21,728 nt of DNA from a virus: positions 1 to 21,728 of the IMG/VR virus record IMGVR_UViG_3300036985_004302; one strand, 5' to 3'. Within the stretch, counting starts at the first letter, position 1. Every line of letters starts with the position of its first letter. The position numbers and the translations under genes are program-made. Of this stretch, positions 8,445-15,957 are shown piece by piece. Below the pieces are notes generated by a model, which was not told the DNA's origin, did not search any database, and saw only the letters and a list, made by a program, of their open reading frames with translations.

Positions 8445-9819
8445 AAGACTTCGCGCAGCAGGTGAAAAGCGTGCGCAGAATCAGTTTGTTGAACCACTGA
8501 TTCCAGGCAGACCAGCATACGCATCGCCAGCAGGCGTTGATGTTAATTCTGAAACTGCAATTCGTATGTCAACCGTATATGCCTGCGTTCGTTTGCTTGG
8601 CGATACAATCTCATCATTACCACTTGGTGCTTATGTTCGCCGTGGTCGCAACCGTATCTCATACGCTGCTGTTTATGGCGAAGTTCCAACTTGGGTAAAT
8701 AATCCAAACCCAGAGACAACACGCCTTGAGTTTTATGAACAAATTATTGCTTCACTTAACCTAGAAGGTAACGCCTTTATCCTTAAAGTTATGGACGAAT
8801 TAGGCGATGTTGTTGAACTGTATTGCTTGAATCCACGCGATGTTTTAGTTGAGCGTCCAATACCAGGTGAGCCTGTTCGTTATCGCGTTCGCGATGCTGT
8901 AGGCAACTTCTCATTTAATCTTGATGCAAACCAAATTGTTCACATCCCGCTCTTTAGACTTCCTGGACAACTTCTAGGTCTTGGCCCAATCGGTGCAGCC
9001 CGCGTAACTCTTGGTTCTGCAATGGCCGCTGAAGTTTATGCTGCTTCATATTTTGGCAACGCTGCCAATCCTGGCGGCGTTATTGAAGCGCCAGGTGATA
9101 TGACAGAAGAGCAGGTTTCAGACCTTGCTCGCGATTGGAATATCACGCACACTGGCCCATATAGAGCGGGCAAAATCGGCGTGTTAACTGGTGGAGCGGC
9201 TTTCAAGCCGCTCACACTAAACGCTGCCGATGCCCAGTTGCTTGAAGTCAGACGCTTCGGGGTTGAGGAAATAGCCCGCCTTTTCCGCGTGCCTGTCTCG
9301 CTACTGGGCCACCCTGTTGCTGGCGCGATGTCATTTGCATCGGTTGAAGCGCAGAACCTTTCATTCGTGCAACATTCATTGCGTCCACTCTTGGAGCGCA
9401 TTGAACAAGCACTCTCACCATTACTTCCAGAATCAGATGGCTTCATCAAGTTTAATCTTGATGCGCTGCTTCGTGGCACAACAATTGAACGCTATGACGC
9501 CTACACTAAAGGACTTCGTGAAGGATTCCTTTCACTAAACGATGTTCGCGCTGTTGAAGATTTATCACCACTAGGTGAAGCAGGCGACCAACACCGTGTG
9601 CCATTGCAGAACATTGATGCTGCTGATGCTCCTGAAGTTGGTATGAAACTTCGCTCTGAAATCATTGCTCAACTTGTTCAAGTTGGCTTTGACCCACAGG
9701 CAGTTCTAAAGGCACTTGATATGCCATCAATCAAACACACTGGTGTTCCATCAACTCAATTGCAGGCAGTTTCAACAATTGACCCTGCATCTCCTGAAGC
9801 AGTTTATGAGGTTGAGTAA
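8431..9819 (+). CDS. portal protein (HK97-like)
   Basis: The dodecameric portal at the packaging vertex. The 462-residue protein has the HK97-type portal pattern: AIRMSTVYACVRLLGDTISSLPL at about 43-65, a central portion with NPNPETTRLEFYEQI and LEGNAFIL (111-118), NQIVHIPLFRLPGQLLGLGP, and the downstream EEIARLFRVPVSLLG motif, followed by a helical barrel segment. The ATG lies inside the glycosyltransferase gene end, with AAGGCAGG upstream. The stop overlaps the protease start by one base. Length is typical. The placement before protease and major capsid is the classic head order, while terminase lies some 5 kb upstream because of the intervening fibre genes. Confidence 0.93.
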   Translation: MSLSKRLRAAGEKRAQNQFVEPLIPGRPAYASPAGVDVNSETAIRMSTVYACVRLLGDTISSLPLGAYVRRGRNRISYAAVYGEVPTWVNNPNPETTRLEFYEQIIASLNLEGNAFILKVMDELGDVVELYCLNPRDVLVERPIPGEPVRYRVRDAVGNFSFNLDANQIVHIPLFRLPGQLLGLGPIGAARVTLGSAMAAEVYAASYFGNAANPGGVIEAPGDMTEEQVSDLARDWNITHTGPYRAGKIGVLTGGAAFKPLTLNAADAQLLEVRRFGVEEIARLFRVPVSLLGHPVAGAMSFASVEAQNLSFVQHSLRPLLERIEQALSPLLPESDGFIKFNLDALLRGTTIERYDAYTKGLREGFLSLNDVRAVEDLSPLGEAGDQHRVPLQNIDAADAPEVGMKLRSEIIAQLVQVGFDPQAVLKALDMPSIKHTGVPSTQLQAVSTIDPASPEAVYEVE

Positions 9820-11318
9820 TGCCTTATTACATCTCAGAGAATCAAAGTGATTGTGATGGATGGGCAGCAGTAAAAGAAGAAGCAGATGGTTCATATACAA
9901 CTATTGGATGTCATAGCACAAAGCAAGATGCGATTGACCAGATGGTTGCAATTTCGATTTCAGAAGATATGGAACCAGGTGGAGAAGTAAGAGCAGTTGA
10001 TTTATCTGCTCCTTCATTTATTCGCGAGAATGCTGCGCGTGGTTTGAAGTATTTAGAAGAAGGCTTTGGGGGAGATGGTTTAACTGATGGCACAAAGCGT
10101 GAAGCACGCGAGATGGCATCAGGAAGAATTACAGAAAACAAGGTTCGCAAAATGGCACCTTGGTTTGCCCGCCATCAAGTTGATGGGCAAGCACCGAAGA
10201 ACAGTGACCCTTCGCACGCTGAATATCCAGGAGCAGGATTAGTTGCCTGGCTTTTATGGGGCGGCGATTCCAACTTCAGTGGTAGAGCGCAAGATTGGGC
10301 GCAACGCAAAATTGATGCACTCGATGCTGAAGCCGATTCAAGGAGCAAAATGAAAAAGATAGAACGCCGCACATATGTGGTGCAGGATGTCGAAGCACGC
10401 CAAACAGAAGATGGCGTGATGCGTTTGTCGGGGTATGCAGCAGTTTTTAATGATGCTAGCGTGCCACTACCATTCAAAGAGAGAATCGCACCTGGTGCAT
10501 TTCGTAAGACTTTAACTGAAATGCCAGATGTCAGACTTCTTATCAATCACGAAGGTTTGCCTTTGGCTCGCACCAAGAATGGCACATTGAATTTAATTGA
10601 AGATGACCGTGGCCTTCGCTTTGATGCAGAACTTGCAGATACCCAAGAAGCCCGTGATATTTATACCCTTGTTGAACGCGGAGATGTTGACCAGATGAGT
10701 TTTGCTTTCCGTGTCATCCGTCAGAACTGGAGCAAGGATAAGAGCGAGCGCACATTGACCGAAGTATCACTTGCCGACGGCGATGTCTCAGTTGTCACCT
10801 ATCCTGCCTATCCAACTACCACAGTTGAAGCCAGACAGAAGATTGCTCACGCTTTGGATGCCATCAAAGAAGGTCGCAAGTTAGATGAGGATTCCATCAA
10901 AGCCCTTCGTGATTATCTATCTGAATTATTAGATATGGAAGATGAAGATGATGATGAAATTGAAGATGAAGAAGAAGAGATTGAAACTGAATCTGTTCGT
11001 GCAGTAGATGTTGTTGGAGATTTCGTAGAATGGGATTCATCTGGCGGAACTGCCCGTGGTCGCATTGAACACGTTATGCGTGAAGGAGTTCTTGGAATTC
11101 CTGACTCTGACTTCTCTATCACTGCTGAAGAAGGCGACCCTGCAATCCTCATTCGCGTGTATCGCGAACTTCGTGATGGATGGGTCGCTACTGAAACATT
11201 GGTTGGTCACAAGTCATCAGAACTTCGTGCCATTGACCCACTAGCAGCGCCAAGTGAAGAACAGAGTCGTAAAATCTCACTTCGTTTGGCCAAAGCAATT
11301 ATCGAAAACACAAAATAG
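9819..11318 (+). CDS. prohead protease (HK97/U35-like), multi-domain
   Basis: Head maturation serine protease with extra domains, 499 residues. Residues 1-50 form a small module with CDGWAAVKE and TIGCHSTKQDAIDQMVA. Residues 64-172 contain a second module (SFIRENAARGLKYLEEG, GLVAWLLWGGDS). The U35 protease runs from about 181 to 340: RLSGYAAVF (202-210), IAPGAF (223-228), the His motif INHEG (H244), and the Ser motif DQMSFAFRV (S294). An acidic run (373-391) leads to a C-terminal domain (about 398-470: FVEWDSSGGTARGRI and ILIRVYRE) common in phage head proteins. Both catalytic residues are present. An in-frame ATG at 10350, behind AAGGAG, could make a 322-residue form starting MKKIERRTYVV. 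The full-length ATG overlaps portal's stop (TAATG). Confidence 0.9.
   Translation: MPYYISENQSDCDGWAAVKEEADGSYTTIGCHSTKQDAIDQMVAISISEDMEPGGEVRAVDLSAPSFIRENAARGLKYLEEGFGGDGLTDGTKREAREMASGRITENKVRKMAPWFARHQVDGQAPKNSDPSHAEYPGAGLVAWLLWGGDSNFSGRAQDWAQRKIDALDAEADSRSKMKKIERRTYVVQDVEARQTEDGVMRLSGYAAVFNDASVPLPFKERIAPGAFRKTLTEMPDVRLLINHEGLPLARTKNGTLNLIEDDRGLRFDAELADTQEARDIYTLVERGDVDQMSFAFRVIRQNWSKDKSERTLTEVSLADGDVSVVTYPAYPTTTVEARQKIAHALDAIKEGRKLDEDSIKALRDYLSELLDMEDEDDDEIEDEEEEIETESVRAVDVVGDFVEWDSSGGTARGRIEHVMREGVLGIPDSDFSITAEEGDPAILIRVYRELRDGWVATETLVGHKSSELRAIDPLAAPSEEQSRKISLRLAKAIIENTK
10340..10352 (+). promoter_or_regulatory. internal ribosome site and in-frame start in the protease gene
   Basis: AAGGAG at 10340-10345, four bases before an in-frame ATG at 10350. 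The site falls at the junction between the N-terminal extra modules and the protease proper, immediately before the residues where stand-alone U35 proteases begin. A shorter protease (322 residues) could be made from the same message. The spacing is slightly short but usable. Confidence 0.5.
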
Positions 11319-11321
11319 ATT

Positions 11322-11339
11322 TCTGCTCATCCGAGCAGA
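11322..11339 (+). promoter_or_regulatory. hairpin in the major capsid gene leader
   Basis: TCTGCTC (11322-11328) and GAGCAGA (11333-11339) form a perfect 7-bp stem with a 4-base ATCC loop, four bases after the protease stop. No U-tract follows, so it is not a classic terminator; a message-processing or stabilising element for the capsid message is more likely. The 118-base gap holding it is the longest gene-free stretch in the window. Confidence 0.5.
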
Positions 11340-11436
11340 TTACGAAGTCGGAGCGAGACTCACACCCGCAAGCGCCGTGAACTATCATCGCCACCACCTC
11401 GGAACCTTACAAACACTCACAAGGAGAACTCAAACA

Positions 11437-12777
11437 ATGTCATATGTTGACAAAGTAATTGAGCGCCGTGATGCAGTGAAGGCTGAAATGGATGCAGTTC
11501 TTGAGGCAGTAGCCGCCGAGAACCGCACCGACCTCACAGCAGAGGAAACCGAAAAGGTTGATGCCCTCGTTGAAGAATCACGCTCGCTCGATGCAAAAAT
11601 TGAGAAGTTAACTGCTCAGGCAGTTGCAGATGCAAAGGCAGCAGAAGCACGTTCTGTTGTTGCAGAAGCACTACCAAAGGTTTCAACTTCAATCGTACGC
11701 GAAGAGCGTACCTACCGCCCAGACAACGGAACTTCATTCGTCCGTGATGCATTCAATGCACAAGTTCGTGGCGATTACAGCGCACAAGAGCGCCTAGCAC
11801 GTCATATGAAGGAAGAATCAGTTGAGCGTCGCGATGTTGATACATCAAACTTCGCTGGACTTGTTGTTCCACAATATCTAGTTGACCTTGCAGCACCTCT
11901 TGCTCGCGCAGGTCGCCCAACTGCTGATTTTGCAACAAACAAGATGGCACTTCCTGCCGCTGGTATGTCGCTAGAAATCAGCAGAATGACAACAGGTACA
12001 TCAACAGCAATTCAGGAGACACAGAACACTGCTGTTTCCGAAACTGATGCTGATGACACTCTGCTCTCAGTTCCAGTACGCACAATCGCTGGACAGCAAG
12101 ACCTATCACGCCAAGCAATTGAGCGTGGAACAGGTATTGACACATTTGTTGTTGCTGACCTTATCCGTTCTTGGCACACAACTCTTGATGCTCAGGTTCT
12201 TAACGGCTCTGGCAGCAATGGTCAGTTCAAGGGAATCCGCAACGCTGGTGGAAACGCAATTACTTTTACCACAACATCACCAACAGTTGCATTGCTATAT
12301 CCAAAGTTGGCAGATGCTCTACAGCAAGTTCAGAGCAATGTGTTCACCACACCAACAACCTGGATTATGCACCCACGCCGCCTAGCATTCTTGCTAGCAG
12401 CAACTGATACCGCTGGTCGTCCATTGGTTGTTCCAGCCGCTGGAGTACCACAGAATGCAGTATCAACTGGCGCAGGCGTTGCTCAGTATGCAAACTCAGG
12501 TTACCAACTACTTGGTCTGCCAATCGTCTCAGATGCAAACGTAGGAACAACCTACGGCGCAGCAACCAACCAAGATGAAATCTATCTTGTTGATGCTCGC
12601 GAAATGCACCTATGGGAGCAACCAGGTTCACCATTCTCACTCCGTTTTGATGCAACTACCCCAGGTAGCCTAACCATCAAGACTGTTGTTTATGGCTTCT
12701 CTGCATTCACAGCAGAGCGTTATGCAAAGGCCGCTTCAATCATTAGCGGAACTGGCTTAACAGCACCATCCTTCTAA
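11437..12777 (+). CDS. major capsid protein (HK97 fold)
   Basis: The main shell subunit, 446 residues. Residues 1-75 are charged and helical (AVKAEMDAVLEAVAAENR, then EETEKVDALVEESRSLDAKIEKL), matching the delta scaffold domain that the protease removes in HK97-like phages. The mature shell part begins somewhere before FAGLVVPQYLVDLAAPLARAGR (139-160), a hallmark of HK97 capsids, and includes WIMHPRRLAFL, GYQLLGLPIV and the C-terminal TIKTVVYGFSAFTAERYAKA. I chose ATG 11437, behind AAGGAGA, over the GTG at 11254 because the upstream extension overlaps the protease gene and looks noncoding. Strong leader and codon choice suggest high expression. The crosslinking lysine of HK97 is not assignable by eye. 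Confidence 0.93.
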   Translation: MSYVDKVIERRDAVKAEMDAVLEAVAAENRTDLTAEETEKVDALVEESRSLDAKIEKLTAQAVADAKAAEARSVVAEALPKVSTSIVREERTYRPDNGTSFVRDAFNAQVRGDYSAQERLARHMKEESVERRDVDTSNFAGLVVPQYLVDLAAPLARAGRPTADFATNKMALPAAGMSLEISRMTTGTSTAIQETQNTAVSETDADDTLLSVPVRTIAGQQDLSRQAIERGTGIDTFVVADLIRSWHTTLDAQVLNGSGSNGQFKGIRNAGGNAITFTTTSPTVALLYPKLADALQQVQSNVFTTPTTWIMHPRRLAFLLAATDTAGRPLVVPAAGVPQNAVSTGAGVAQYANSGYQLLGLPIVSDANVGTTYGAATNQDEIYLVDAREMHLWEQPGSPFSLRFDATTPGSLTIKTVVYGFSAFTAERYAKAASIISGTGLTAPSF

Positions 12778-12800
12778 TCTGAAGGAATAACTAAATAGTT

Positions 12801-12844
12801 GTGTAGGAGCAGGTGGGAATCCCCCGACTTGCCTGCTCCTACGC
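12801..12844 (+). terminator. strong hairpin after the capsid gene
   Basis: GTAGGAGCAGG (12803-12813) and CCTGCTCCTAC (12832-12842) pair perfectly over 11 bp. The stem extends outward through a T:G wobble and a G:C pair (12801:12844) and inward through a T:G wobble, giving about 14 pairs; GGG/CCC within the loop can nest. Only a few T bases follow (CTTCAT), so it may be a weak or partial terminator, or a 3' stabiliser that lowers expression of downstream genes relative to the capsid gene. Confidence 0.6.
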
Positions 12845-12867
12845 TTCATAATGATTCGGGGGAATCA

Positions 12868-13551
12868 ATGAAAACAGGACACAAAGTTTCAATCGGCGCC
12901 TGCGACCCAGGCACCGTCAATGCGGCGTGGGCATATCGAATGTTTCAACTCTGCCAAAACCGCTCTGACAAATTAGGGCCATTCGTCAGAATCAAAGGCT
13001 CTGGATTACTTTCCAAAATGCGCAATCGCGTAGTGAAGGCATTCTTAGAGAATACCGATTCTGATTGGCTTTTAATGATTGATGTGGATGAACAACTTTC
13101 CACAGAAGCATTTGATTTGCTTATTCAAACCGCTCACGATAAAGAGCGACCAGTTGTTTCAGCGCTAGTCTTTGCAGCATTTGATGCGCACAAACATTTA
13201 TATCCAAAGCCAGTGCCAGCAATTTTTCAAGATGTACCAGAAGGCTTTTTGCCTTTGTTCAAATATGACCGCAATTCAGTATTTCAAATTGATGCTTGCG
13301 GAACTGGATGCCTCTTGATTCACCGAAGTGTGCTTGAAAAAATGCGTGAAGAAGCAGACCCAAATCAAGGCAAAGATTGGTGTTGGTTCTGGGATGGTCC
13401 AATTGATGGCAACTGGATTAGCGAAGATTTGCTGTTTTCACGCCGTATAAGACAATTAGGCTTCCCGATACACGTTCACACAGGAGCCATTTTGCCACAT
13501 CAGAAATCGTATTGGCTTGATGAAAGACACCACCTATCGTGGAAAGAATAA
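12868..13551 (+). CDS. GT-A type glycosyltransferase (GT2-like)
   Basis: A 227-residue predicted glycosyltransferase. DSDWLLMIDVDEQL (65-78) holds a DVD metal/nucleotide-sugar motif at 72-74; ACGTGCLLIHRSVLEKM (143-159) and SEDLLFSRRIRQLGF (185-199, with E186-D187 as likely catalytic-base region) match GT2-like phage enzymes; HVHTGAILPH (202-211) offers a possible metal-binding histidine. It is shorter than most two-domain GT2 enzymes and has no membrane segment. I chose ATG 12868, preceded by CGGGGGAA, over an upstream TTG at 12799 because the intervening bases form the strong hairpin. It sits between capsid and connector genes, so a virion protein (capsid or tail tube) is a candidate acceptor. 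Acceptor and sugar are inference. Confidence 0.82.
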   Translation: MKTGHKVSIGACDPGTVNAAWAYRMFQLCQNRSDKLGPFVRIKGSGLLSKMRNRVVKAFLENTDSDWLLMIDVDEQLSTEAFDLLIQTAHDKERPVVSALVFAAFDAHKHLYPKPVPAIFQDVPEGFLPLFKYDRNSVFQIDACGTGCLLIHRSVLEKMREEADPNQGKDWCWFWDGPIDGNWISEDLLFSRRIRQLGFPIHVHTGAILPHQKSYWLDERHHLSWKE

Positions 13552-13691
13552 AGTTTTGGCGGAAAGAAACCGCAACCGCAACGCCCGATTTAGAACGGGC
13601 AATTGCACCAAAGGCAGAGAAGAGGAAAAAGCGTGGCACTAACAAACGCCTACTGCACATTGTCAGACCTGAAAACATCTCTAGGGATTGA
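13539..13691 (+). CDS. possible small basic protein overlapping the connector start
   Basis: A GTG-initiated frame of 50 codons reads MERIKFWRKETATATPDLER, then lysine/arginine-rich residues, and stops at 13689-13691, overlapping both the upstream glycosyltransferase end and the connector start in another frame. It covers the otherwise unexplained 81-base gap. Small basic proteins of this style sometimes occur between head genes, but no good ribosome site precedes the GTG and the frame could be chance. Low confidence. Confidence 0.25.
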   Translation: MERIKFWRKETATATPDLERAIAPKAEKRKKRGTNKRLLHIVRPENISRD

Positions 13692-14241
13692 TGACATCCA
13701 AGATGATACTTCACTGGAAGCAGCAATTATGGCTGCAAGCAGAATGGTTGATGATTACACAGGCAGATTCTTTTACAAAGACGGAACTACTGCTGCTCCA
13801 GTAACACGTTATTACACTGCCCAAGATTGGTGGACAACCAACATTGATGATACCTATTACATCAGTGAAATTGCCACAGATGATAACTTTGACCAGTTAT
13901 ACACAACCGTGTGGGCAACTTCTGATTATATGGTTGAGCCTGTGAATAACCCTCGCCGTGGATGGCCTTGGACTAGATTGCTTGCCATTGGCGCCTACAT
14001 ATTTCCTTACAACTTGCCACAATCAGTAAGAGTCAAAGCAGTTTGGGGTTGGACTGCAATTCCAAATGAAGTTCAAATGGCAACCAAGATTCAAGCATCA
14101 AGACTCTTTGTGCGCCGTCAATCACCTTTTGGTATTGCTGGCAGTCCAGAGATTGGAACTGTTCGTCTAGGTTCTCGACTAGACCCAGATGTTGAAGTTC
14201 TGCTTCGTCCATTCCGTAAAGTTTCCTGGATGGCAAAATGA
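13633..14241 (+). CDS. head-tail connector protein (gp6-like)
   Basis: A 202-residue protein that probably forms the adaptor ring beneath the portal. It begins MALTNAYCTLSDLKTSLGI, followed by an acidic loop and AAIMAASRMVDDYTGRFF (30-47), the helix-rich pattern of phage gp6-like connectors. It continues with RLLAIGAYIFPYNLPQSVRVKAVWGW and a helical C-terminal part (VQMATKIQASRLFVRRQSP) that packs against the portal. I chose the GTG at 13633 behind GAAGAGGA over an in-frame TTG 30 bases upstream, because homolog-like sequence begins ALTNAYCT. The last codons overlap the next gene (ATGA). Placement after the capsid block and before the tail genes fits the role. Confidence 0.8.
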   Translation: MALTNAYCTLSDLKTSLGIDDIQDDTSLEAAIMAASRMVDDYTGRFFYKDGTTAAPVTRYYTAQDWWTTNIDDTYYISEIATDDNFDQLYTTVWATSDYMVEPVNNPRRGWPWTRLLAIGAYIFPYNLPQSVRVKAVWGWTAIPNEVQMATKIQASRLFVRRQSPFGIAGSPEIGTVRLGSRLDPDVEVLLRPFRKVSWMAK

Positions 14242-14645
14242 AACCCAGTTCCGTCCGTGATGGTCTTAAAAAGAATCTTCAAACCATCAAAGGTCTGCGT
14301 TGTTATGACCTGATTCCAGACCTGCCACAACCGCCAGCAGCAGTTGTTGGTCAGTTAGATTTCACTTTTGACTTAAATAACTCTCGCGGGCTAGACCAAG
14401 CCAATGTTGATGTTTATGTCATTGTTCAACGCCACTCAGAGCGTTCGGCGCAGGATAACCTAGATAAGTACCTGCAAGGCTCTGGAGACTATTCCATCAA
14501 GGCAGCCATTGAGTCAGATTTGACTCTTGGCGGCGCCTGCAACACCTTGCGTGTTACTTCAGCCGAATCTGGAACATTTATGGCTGGAGATGTGGAATTC
14601 ATATCTTATCGCTATCGAATCACCGTATGGGGCCAAGGAGAATAA
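14238..14645 (+). CDS. tail terminator / head-tail joining protein (putative)
   Basis: A 135-residue alpha/beta protein with an N-terminal helix (SSVRDGLKKNLQTIKGLRCYD), several strands (QLDFTFDL, NVDVYVIVQRHSE) and a strand-rich end (VEFISYRYRITVWGQ). This layout and the position between connector and tail-tube genes match tail terminator or tail completion proteins, which cap the tail tube and contact the connector. It starts within the connector stop (ATGA overlap), and its TAA is followed immediately by the next gene's ATG. Sequence identity to a named family is not recognised, so position carries much of the call. Confidence 0.62.
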   Translation: MKPSSVRDGLKKNLQTIKGLRCYDLIPDLPQPPAAVVGQLDFTFDLNNSRGLDQANVDVYVIVQRHSERSAQDNLDKYLQGSGDYSIKAAIESDLTLGGACNTLRVTSAESGTFMAGDVEFISYRYRITVWGQGE

Positions 14646-14819
14646 ATGGGATACATAGTAAATTCTGACAGTTTTGCCTTGAAGAAAAAAGGCGAAGCAA
14701 TGACAGAAAAAGAACTGCTTGAAGCAGGATGCAATGTTGCGGCGCTAGTCGCAGGTGGTCATCTTGTGTCAGCACAAACCGCAAAAGCAGTACCGACACA
14801 AGAAGGAGAAACCAAATAA
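14646..14819 (+). CDS. small conserved-looking protein of the tail module
   Basis: A 57-residue protein beginning MGYIVNSDSFALKKKGE, with ELLEAGCNVAALVAGGHLVS in the middle and an acidic, flexible end. The ATG abuts the preceding stop and its own TAA overlaps the tail-tube ATG (TAATG), so it is tightly coupled. It appears to be a small soluble protein that often accompanies tail-tube genes in related phages. No function is assigned; an assembly or capping role is inference. Confidence 0.6.
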   Translation: MGYIVNSDSFALKKKGEAMTEKELLEAGCNVAALVAGGHLVSAQTAKAVPTQEGETK

Positions 14820-15232
14820 TGGCACGCATAGTCTTAACAGATGTGTCAGTCGTGATAAATTCAGTAAATTTATCTGACCATATCGCAAGCGTCACAATTT
14901 CGACGTCTGAAGATGTAATTGACACCAGTGCATTTAGTTCAACAATTGCTGCTGGCCGTACCCGCGTTGCGGGCCTTGCCGATAATTCGGTGACACTAGA
15001 GTTCCACCAGGACTTTGCAACATCCTCGGTTGAGCAAACAATTTACCCACTACTTGGCACATTAACCACAGTGGTTGTGAAGCCAACAAGTGATGCAGTA
15101 TCTGCAACAAATCCTTCCTACACTTTTTCAGCGCTTGTCTCAGAATGGCAAGAGTTGTCAGGTTCTGTGGGAGAATTGGCCACGGCATCCGTCACTTGGC
15201 CAATTTCAGGCGCAATTACAAAAGGAGTATAA
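14819..15232 (+). CDS. tail tube protein, copy 1
   Basis: A 137-residue beta-rich protein consistent with a small siphovirus tail tube subunit: MARIVLTDVSVVINSVNLSD, VTLEFHQDF, and the C-terminal FSALVSEWQELSGSVGELAT with SVTWPISGAI. It has an AAGGAG ribosome site, and the ATG overlaps the preceding stop by one base; an earlier in-frame ATG at 14729 was rejected because it lies in the previous gene. It is followed after three bases by a close paralog. The tube role rests on fold pattern, size and position before the chaperone and tape measure genes. Confidence 0.72.
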   Translation: MARIVLTDVSVVINSVNLSDHIASVTISTSEDVIDTSAFSSTIAAGRTRVAGLADNSVTLEFHQDFATSSVEQTIYPLLGTLTTVVVKPTSDAVSATNPSYTFSALVSEWQELSGSVGELATASVTWPISGAITKGV

Positions 15233-15235
15233 CTA

Positions 15236-15658
15236 ATGGCCCGCCTTGTTTTAACTGATGCATATGTCGTGCTTGCAAGCACCGACATCTCAGCATACGT
15301 CACGTCAGTGACATTATCTTCGACACTAGATGTCGTGGAAACCACTTCAATGGGTTCAACTTCCAGAACCCGCGTTGCTGGCCTTCGTGATAATCAAGTA
15401 ACCCTTGAGTTTAACCAGGACTTTGCTTCTGGCGCTCTTGAGACTCTGATTTATCCAAGCGATGCAACTTCAAAAATTGGAACAGCAGTTGCAATGGAGA
15501 TTCGACCAACTAGCGCAGCAGCATCTACAACCAATCCAAAATACAGTTTCAGCGCATTGATTACAGAATGGCAATCAGTATCAGGTAGCGTTGGCGAATT
15601 AGCCACTGTCTCAGTATCCTGGCCAATCTCAGGTGCAATTACAAAAGCAACATCCTAA
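15236..15658 (+). CDS. tail tube protein, copy 2 (paralog)
   Basis: A 140-residue paralog of the gene just upstream. They share MAR-VLTD at the start, RTRVAGL-DN-VTLEF-QDFA in the middle, and FSAL--EWQ--SGSVGELA with WPISGAITK near the end; roughly half the residues match by eye. Differences concentrate in the N-terminal strands and in a loop around residues 73-84. An AAAGGAG site precedes the ATG. Either both subunits are mixed in the tube, or one has taken a special role at an end of the tail or as a decoration. Confidence 0.7.
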   Translation: MARLVLTDAYVVLASTDISAYVTSVTLSSTLDVVETTSMGSTSRTRVAGLRDNQVTLEFNQDFASGALETLIYPSDATSKIGTAVAMEIRPTSAAASTTNPKYSFSALITEWQSVSGSVGELATVSVSWPISGAITKATS

Positions 15659-15678
15659 CAATATAAGGGGGAAATAAG

Positions 15679-15957
15679 ATGGATGGATTAGCAATAAAAG
15701 TAAAAACCGTTGATGGCAATGAGTCGGTCTATAAACTGACTCCACGCATCATCGTCGCTTTTGAACAGAACTTTGGCAAAGGACTACCCAAATTGATTGG
15801 GGAAGAACAAAAAATTGAACATATCTACTGGCTTGCTTGGAAGGCTCAACAGGTCAATGGAGTTGTTGTCAAACCTTTTGGTCCTGAATATCTGGATACA
15901 ATTTTGAGCGCCGAATTGGATGCAGACCCAAATTTCGAATCCACCGCGAAAGCCTAA
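15679..15957 (+). CDS. tail assembly chaperone, short form (gpG-like)
   Basis: A 92-residue protein with VKTVDGNESVYKLTPRIIVAFEQNFGKG and a central IEHIYWLAWKAQQV helix, the pattern of gpG-like chaperones that coat the tape measure protein during tail assembly. It begins with ATG after AAGGGGGA. It stops at TAA 15955-15957, but a -1 frame starts within its 3' end and continues 126 bases past this stop, matching the G/GT arrangement of lambda. The short form is the product when the ribosome does not shift. Location just before tail and tape measure genes supports the role. Confidence 0.8.
   Translation: MDGLAIKVKTVDGNESVYKLTPRIIVAFEQNFGKGLPKLIGEEQKIEHIYWLAWKAQQVNGVVVKPFGPEYLDTILSAELDADPNFESTAKA

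Noticed and set aside
11254-11436. N-terminal extension of the capsid gene from a GTG at 11254
   Set aside because: It overlaps the protease gene, contains the hairpin leader and ribosome site as coding sequence, and reads as noncoding; ATG 11437 with AAGGAGA fits the capsid family.
12799-12867. Extension of the second glycosyltransferase from a TTG at 12799
   Set aside because: The bases form the strong post-capsid hairpin, and ATG 12868 has its own GGGGGAA site.
14729-14818. Extension of tail tube copy 1 from an in-frame ATG at 14729
   Set aside because: It lies inside the preceding small gene and the added residues are Arg/Ser/Cys-rich with no family match; ATG 14819 has an AAGGAG site.
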